This document shows positions 5,594 to 8,833 of a stretch of DNA of 8,833 nt, piece by piece. The stretch is from positions 1 through 8,833 of the forward strand of contig JAHWJV010000124.1 in the NCBI GenBank assembly GCA_019348265.1, written 5' to 3'. Positions within the stretch are counted from its first letter, which is position 1. Every line of letters starts with the position of its first letter. A program made the position numbers and the translations under genes. Origin of the DNA: Gemmatimonadota bacterium. Lineage in GTDB: Bacteria > Gemmatimonadota > Gemmatimonadetes > Longimicrobiales > Longimicrobiaceae. A model generated the notes under the pieces. It did no database searches and was not told the DNA's origin. It saw only the letters and a list, made by a program, of their open reading frames with translations.

Positions 5594-7009
5594 TCAGAAG
5601 CCGCTGGCGTTCAGACGTCCGCCCGAGACGACCTTGCCGGTCAGAGAACCCGTCGGGACCGCGCTGCTCATGATCGCGTTCTTGACCTGAGTCGCCGTCG
5701 CGCCGGGATTGGACGCGGCGTACAGAGCCGCGGCGCCGCTCACGTGCGGCGTGGCCATCGACGTTCCGCTGTAGCTCGCATAGCCGGAGATGATCCTCCC
5801 CTTCGAGCTCTTGGGCACCGTCGATTGGATCGCGCTCCCCGGCGCGCCGATATCGACGGACGTCGCGCCGAAGTTGGAGAAGCTGGACTTCGCGCCGTCC
5901 TTCGTGATCGAAGCCACCGCGATGATGTTCGCGTTCGCGTAAGAGGACGGGTAGTGCGGCGTCACGTCGTTGTCGTCGCCGATGCCGTCGCTCCCGCCGT
6001 TACCCGCAGCCGCGATGAACAGGATCCCCGCCGCGTTCGCACGCTCGATGGCATCGAAGAGCCCCTGGCTGAAGCCGCCGCCGCCCCATGAGTTGCTGGT
6101 CGTGACGAAGTTCAGCCCCTGCATATTCTTTAGGGTCGTGAAGTAGTCCACCGCCTTGATCGCGTTCGAGGTCGTGCCGCCGTTCCGGCCGAGGAACTTC
6201 GCGTTCATCAGCTTCACACTCCAGCAGACACCCGCCACATCCACCCCGTTGCCGCCGACGCCGCCGATCGTCCCGGCGACGTGCGTGCCGTGGTCGTCGC
6301 CCGTGCCATCGAACACGGTGTTGTTGTTACCGTCGAAGTCCCAGCCATACACGTCGTCCACGTACCCGTTGCGATCATCATCGACACCGTTCCCCGCAAT
6401 CTCGCCCGGGTTTACGGCGGCGTTGGCCAGGAGGTCCTCGTGTTCGTAGTAGTAGCCCTCGTCGATGACGCCGACCCAGACGGTGCTGCAGTTGCCCTTT
6501 CCGAGGCCCCACGCCTCGGCCGCCTGGCTCCCGAACGCGTTCGCCGGGGTCGAGGCGTCTCCGTACATCCCCCAGAGCGACCCGTTGGTGAACAACGGGT
6601 CGTTCGACGCCGCGCCGTGCTGGTAGACCCAGTTCGGCTCCGCGTACTCCACGTTCGGGTTGCCGCGCAGTCGCTGGATCGCCGCGGCGGTGCCGAGGCC
6701 GGAGTGCACCAGCGTGACCCCCTCCGCGTCGCCTGCCTGGCGCATGGCGGCGGTGACGATGCGCTCGCGAACTGCGGCACTGGCCGCGCCCAGCGCCGCG
6801 CCCCGAGCTTCCGCCGACGCGTTCGCGCGGAACTTCACCAGAACTTCACCGGCGACGAACTCTCCGGCCGCGCTCTGCGAGCGGTTCAGCGACGGCTCGG
6901 TAGGGGCCGTGGCCGTGGGAAGCTCGTCAGGCGAACAGGACGCAAGGACGACCAGAGACGCGGCAATGGCGCCTCGAGTTGCACCGTTCAGAAGGGCGGA
7001 ACGACGCAT
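5594..7009 (-). CDS. S8 family (subtilisin-like) serine peptidase, predicted lipoprotein
   Basis: A 471-residue secreted subtilase. The N-terminus has a basic start and a hydrophobic stretch ending in the lipobox LASC, with C25 as the lipidated residue, so export and membrane anchoring are predicted. Residues about 50-130 form a fervidolysin/I9-like prodomain (GEVLVKF, NPNVEYAEPNWVY) that would fold and inhibit the enzyme until cleavage. The catalytic domain has the triad Asp183 (VIDEG), His240 (DDHGTHVAGT) and Ser417 (GTSMATPH), with the oxyanion Asn337 in AAAGNGG. The first triad block reads DEG instead of the common DTG or DSG. The acidic segment NGVDDDRNGYVDD (207-219) resembles calcium-binding loops of this family. 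The protein ends soon after the catalytic domain with no C-terminal extension. The ATG at 7009 has GGAGG seven bases upstream, so the start is well supported; the much longer open frame upstream is antisense to the malic enzyme. It is monocistronic as far as seen, with its own promoter and 3' hairpins. Confidence 0.96.
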   Translation of the reverse strand: MRRSALLNGATRGAIAASLVVLASCSPDELPTATAPTEPSLNRSQSAAGEFVAGEVLVKFRANASAEARGAALGAASAAVRERIVTAAMRQAGDAEGVTLVHSGLGTAAAIQRLRGNPNVEYAEPNWVYQHGAASNDPLFTNGSLWGMYGDASTPANAFGSQAAEAWGLGKGNCSTVWVGVIDEGYYYEHEDLLANAAVNPGEIAGNGVDDDRNGYVDDVYGWDFDGNNNTVFDGTGDDHGTHVAGTIGGVGGNGVDVAGVCWSVKLMNAKFLGRNGGTTSNAIKAVDYFTTLKNMQGLNFVTTSNSWGGGGFSQGLFDAIERANAAGILFIAAAGNGGSDGIGDDNDVTPHYPSSYANANIIAVASITKDGAKSSFSNFGATSVDIGAPGSAIQSTVPKSSKGRIISGYASYSGTSMATPHVSGAAALYAASNPGATATQVKNAIMSSAVPTGSLTGKVVSGGRLNASGF

Positions 7010-7015
7010 CGTGTA

Positions 7016-7020
7016 CCTCC
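7016..7020 (-). promoter_or_regulatory. Ribosome binding site of the S8 peptidase gene
   Basis: Minus-strand GGAGG lies six to seven bases before the ATG at 7009. It fixes this start over the open frame further upstream. Confidence 0.85.
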
Positions 7021-7064
7021 GTGGGAATTTCGATTGGGAAGGAGCGACCTGCGGTGGGCACTTA

Positions 7065-7093
7065 ACCGTACACTGTAAACGTTTTTCCGTCAA
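7065..7093 (-). promoter_or_regulatory. Promoter of the S8 peptidase gene
   Basis: Minus-strand TTGACG (7093-7088) is followed after exactly 17 bases by TACGGT (7070-7065). This places the transcript start near 7058 and gives a leader of about 50 bases ending in the strong ribosome binding site. The spacer holds an 8-base palindrome AAACGTTT (7077-7084), which could be an operator. Confidence 0.65.
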
Positions 7094-7132
7094 GCGGGCG
7101 CCTCCTCCGGCCGGGGTGGACCTGAATTCCGC

Positions 7133-7162
7133 TTGACCTCGGGCACGCTCCGGCCTTAGGCT
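7133..7162 (+). promoter_or_regulatory. Promoter of the malic enzyme gene
   Basis: TTGACC (7133-7138) is followed after 18 bases by TAGGCT (7157-7162). Transcription would begin near 7169, leaving a leader of about 40 bases. It diverges from the protease promoter about 40 bases away. Confidence 0.6.
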
Positions 7163-7168
7163 GTGCCC
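7141..7168. repeat. Inverted repeat across the malic enzyme promoter
   Basis: GGGCAC (7141-7146) and GTGCCC (7163-7168) are perfect inverted half-sites separated by 16 bases, about two helical turns centre to centre. They bracket the spacer and -10 region, as an operator for a dimeric regulator would. Six-base half-sites can arise by chance in GC-rich DNA. Confidence 0.35.
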
Positions 7169-7180
7169 CGTCACCTCATA

Positions 7181-7195
7181 GCGCGCTCCGCGCGC
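7181..7195 (+). promoter_or_regulatory. Small hairpin in the malic enzyme leader
   Basis: GCGCGC (7181-7186) and GCGCGC (7190-7195) can form a 6-base-pair, all-G/C stem with a TCC loop. It ends five bases before the Shine-Dalgarno, so it could tune translation. It may be only a GC-rich coincidence. Confidence 0.25.
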
Positions 7196-7200
7196 GCCCC

Positions 7201-7204
7201 GGAG
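7201..7204 (+). promoter_or_regulatory. Ribosome binding site of the malic enzyme gene
   Basis: GGAG lies six bases before the ATG at 7211, which supports that start. Confidence 0.7.
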
Positions 7205-7210
7205 ATCGGA

Positions 7211-8833
7211 ATGGCCATTCATCGTCAGGACGCACTCGACTACCACAGCAGGGGTAGGCCGGGGAAGATCGCGGTGGTTCCCACCAAGCCGGCGTTGACG
7301 CAGCGAGATCTGTCGCTGGCGTACTCGCCGGGCGTGGCGGAGCCGTGCCGGGAGATTGCCGGGAACCCGGAGGAGGCGTTCCGATACACCGCGCGTGGCA
7401 ACCTCGTCGCGGTGGTCTCCAACGGGACGGCGGTGCTCGGCCTCGGGAACCTGGGTGCGCTGGCCGGGAAGCCGGTGATGGAAGGGAAGGCGGTGCTCTT
7501 CAAGCGCTTCGCCGACATCGACGTCTTCGACCTGGAGGTGAACTCCGAGGATCCGGAGGACATCATCCGGTTCTGTGAGCTGCTCGAGCCCACCGTCGGC
7601 GGAATCAATCTGGAGGACATCAAGGCGCCGGAGTGCTTCTACATCGAGGAGGAGCTGAAGCGACGCCTCGACATCCCGGTCTTCCACGACGACCAGCACG
7701 GAACGGCGGTGATCTCGGGCGCGGCGCTGCTCAACGCACTGGCCATTACCGACCGCCAGATCGGTGAGGTGCGCGTCGTCTTCTCGGGCGCCGGCGCGGC
7801 GGCGGTGGCTACGGCCGAGCACTACGTGGCGCTCGGTGTTCGCCGCGAGAACGTCTTCATGGGGGACATCAACGGCCTGGTGCACTCCGCGCGCGCGGAC
7901 CTGAACCCGTACACCGCGCGCTTCGCCCACGACACGCCGTTCCGGACGGTGGCCGAGGCGCTGGTCGGCGCCGACGTGTTCGTGGGACTTTCCGTGGCCG
8001 GCGCGATCACTCCCGAGATGCTGCTGGGGATGGCGCCCGGCCCCATCGTCTTCGCGCTGGCCAACCCGGACCCGGAGATCCTGCCGGAGGCGGTGCTCGC
8101 CGTTCGCCCCGACGCGATCACCGCGACGGGGCGCAGCGACTACCCGAACCAGATCAACAACGTCCTCGGCTTCCCCTTCATCTTCCGTGGCGCGCTCGAC
8201 GTGCGGGCTCGCGCGATCAACGATCAGATGAAGCTCGCGGCCACGCACGCGCTCGCCGAGCTGGCCCGCCAGGACGTTCCCGAGTCGGTCGAGAGCGCGT
8301 ACGGGGACGAGCGCTTTCGCTTCGGCCGCGACTACCTGATCCCGAAGCCTTTCGACCCGCGCATCATGCTCTGGGTCGCCCCCGCGGTGGCCGGCGCCGC
8401 CATGGCTTCCGGCGTGTCCCGCCTCCAGATCGACCTTGCCTCTTACCGCGAGGGGCTGGAGTCCCGGCTCGGTCGTGGACCGGAGGTAATGCGCTGGATC
8501 CTGAACCGCGCCCGCCGCAACCCGCAGCGGATCGTCTATCCGGAAGGTGAGCATGAGCGCATCATCCGCGCGGCCGCGCGGGTGAAGGAGGAGGGAATCG
8601 CGCATCCGCTGCTCATCGGCCGCCCCGCTCGCATCCGCCAGCAGGCCGAAGATCTCGGGATCTCGCTGGACGGGATGGGGCTGGTGGACCCCGCGGCGGA
8701 TGAGGAGCGGAAGGAGGAGTACGCCCAGGAGTTCTTTCGGCGGCGGCAACGAAAGGGAGTGACGCTCGCGGAGGCGCGGGAGCGAATGCGCCAGCCGATG
8801 TACTTCGGGTGCATGATGGTGCGCGAAGGTGAC
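7211..8833 (+). CDS. maeB: NADP-dependent malic enzyme, MaeB type with phosphotransacetylase-like domain (3' end missing)
   Basis: The first 541 codons are visible, open to the right edge; the family is usually about 750-770 residues. The enzyme oxidatively decarboxylates malate to pyruvate with reduction of NADP (some relatives use NAD), linking the TCA cycle to pyruvate and NADPH supply in the cytoplasm. The malic domain shows YSPGVAEPC (38-46) with the likely catalytic Y38, GKAVLFK with the likely catalytic K93, the metal-binding E135-D136 (NLEDI) and D160-D161 (HDDQHGTA). The NADP-binding domain has the loop SGAGAAA (192-198), GDINGL (218-223) and ALANPDPE (282-289). From about residue 428 a phosphotransacetylase-like domain begins (IVYPEGEHERI, 441-451). 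In MaeB proteins this part is not an active transacetylase but serves regulation, for example by acetyl-CoA. The start is the ATG at 7211 with GGAG upstream and its own promoter. It is divergent from the S8 peptidase gene. Confidence 0.96.
   Translation, partial: MAIHRQDALDYHSRGRPGKIAVVPTKPALTQRDLSLAYSPGVAEPCREIAGNPEEAFRYTARGNLVAVVSNGTAVLGLGNLGALAGKPVMEGKAVLFKRFADIDVFDLEVNSEDPEDIIRFCELLEPTVGGINLEDIKAPECFYIEEELKRRLDIPVFHDDQHGTAVISGAALLNALAITDRQIGEVRVVFSGAGAAAVATAEHYVALGVRRENVFMGDINGLVHSARADLNPYTARFAHDTPFRTVAEALVGADVFVGLSVAGAITPEMLLGMAPGPIVFALANPDPEILPEAVLAVRPDAITATGRSDYPNQINNVLGFPFIFRGALDVRARAINDQMKLAATHALAELARQDVPESVESAYGDERFRFGRDYLIPKPFDPRIMLWVAPAVAGAAMASGVSRLQIDLASYREGLESRLGRGPEVMRWILNRARRNPQRIVYPEGEHERIIRAAARVKEEGIAHPLLIGRPARIRQQAEDLGISLDGMGLVDPAADEERKEEYAQEFFRRRQRKGVTLAEARERMRQPMYFGCMMVREGD

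Noticed and set aside
7010..8749. Minus-strand open frame running antisense through the whole visible malic enzyme gene, continuous with the S8 peptidase
   Set aside because: The plus strand here encodes an unmistakable malic enzyme with all motifs. The antisense translation is Arg/Asp/His/Val-rich low-information sequence typical of GC-rich shadows, and the protease has its own start, ribosome binding site and promoter at 7009-7093.

Overview
This is a GC-rich stretch (roughly two thirds G+C by eye) of a chromosome that looks like that of a Gram-negative (diderm) bacterium. It encodes an Omp85/BamA-type outer-membrane barrel and a lipoprotein-type secreted protease. GC-rich phyla such as Gemmatimonadota or Myxococcota would fit, but no phylogenetic marker gene is present, so the assignment is a guess. 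No tRNA, rRNA, CRISPR array, insertion sequence or other mobile element was seen. The window is densely coding, and no gene-free stretch exceeds about 250 bases.

Left part (1-5343, all on the minus strand): five genes in one tightly packed series. In order of transcription they are a POTRA plus Omp85 barrel protein (3550-5343), an amidohydrolase of the deaminase superfamily (2192-3550), a SAM-dependent methyltransferase (1470-2195), a geranylgeranyl-reductase-like FAD oxidoreductase (286-1470) and a metallo-beta-lactamase-fold hydrolase that runs off the left edge (1-289). Every junction is a 1-base or 4-base stop/start overlap (TGATG, ATGA, TGATG, GTGA), so they are almost certainly cotranscribed and translationally coupled. 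The methyltransferase plus FAD-oxidoreductase pair resembles pairs found next to type III polyketide synthases, and also fits quinone or prenyl-lipid tailoring. No synthase is in the window. The operon product is unknown, but a lipid-like or quinone-like small molecule made next to an outer-membrane barrel protein is a reasonable hypothesis.

Middle (5344-5593): the leader and a candidate promoter of that operon, a small inverted repeat, and two strong hairpins that probably terminate the gene to the right.

Right part: a complete S8 (subtilisin-like) serine protease with a lipoprotein signal and an N-terminal prodomain (5594-7009, minus). A 201-base divergent regulatory region (7010-7210) follows, with a credible promoter in each direction. 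Last is the first 541 codons of a MaeB-type malic enzyme fused to a phosphotransacetylase-like domain (7211-8833, plus), cut by the right edge. The protease and malic enzyme look like ordinary housekeeping or secreted functions unrelated to the operon on the left.
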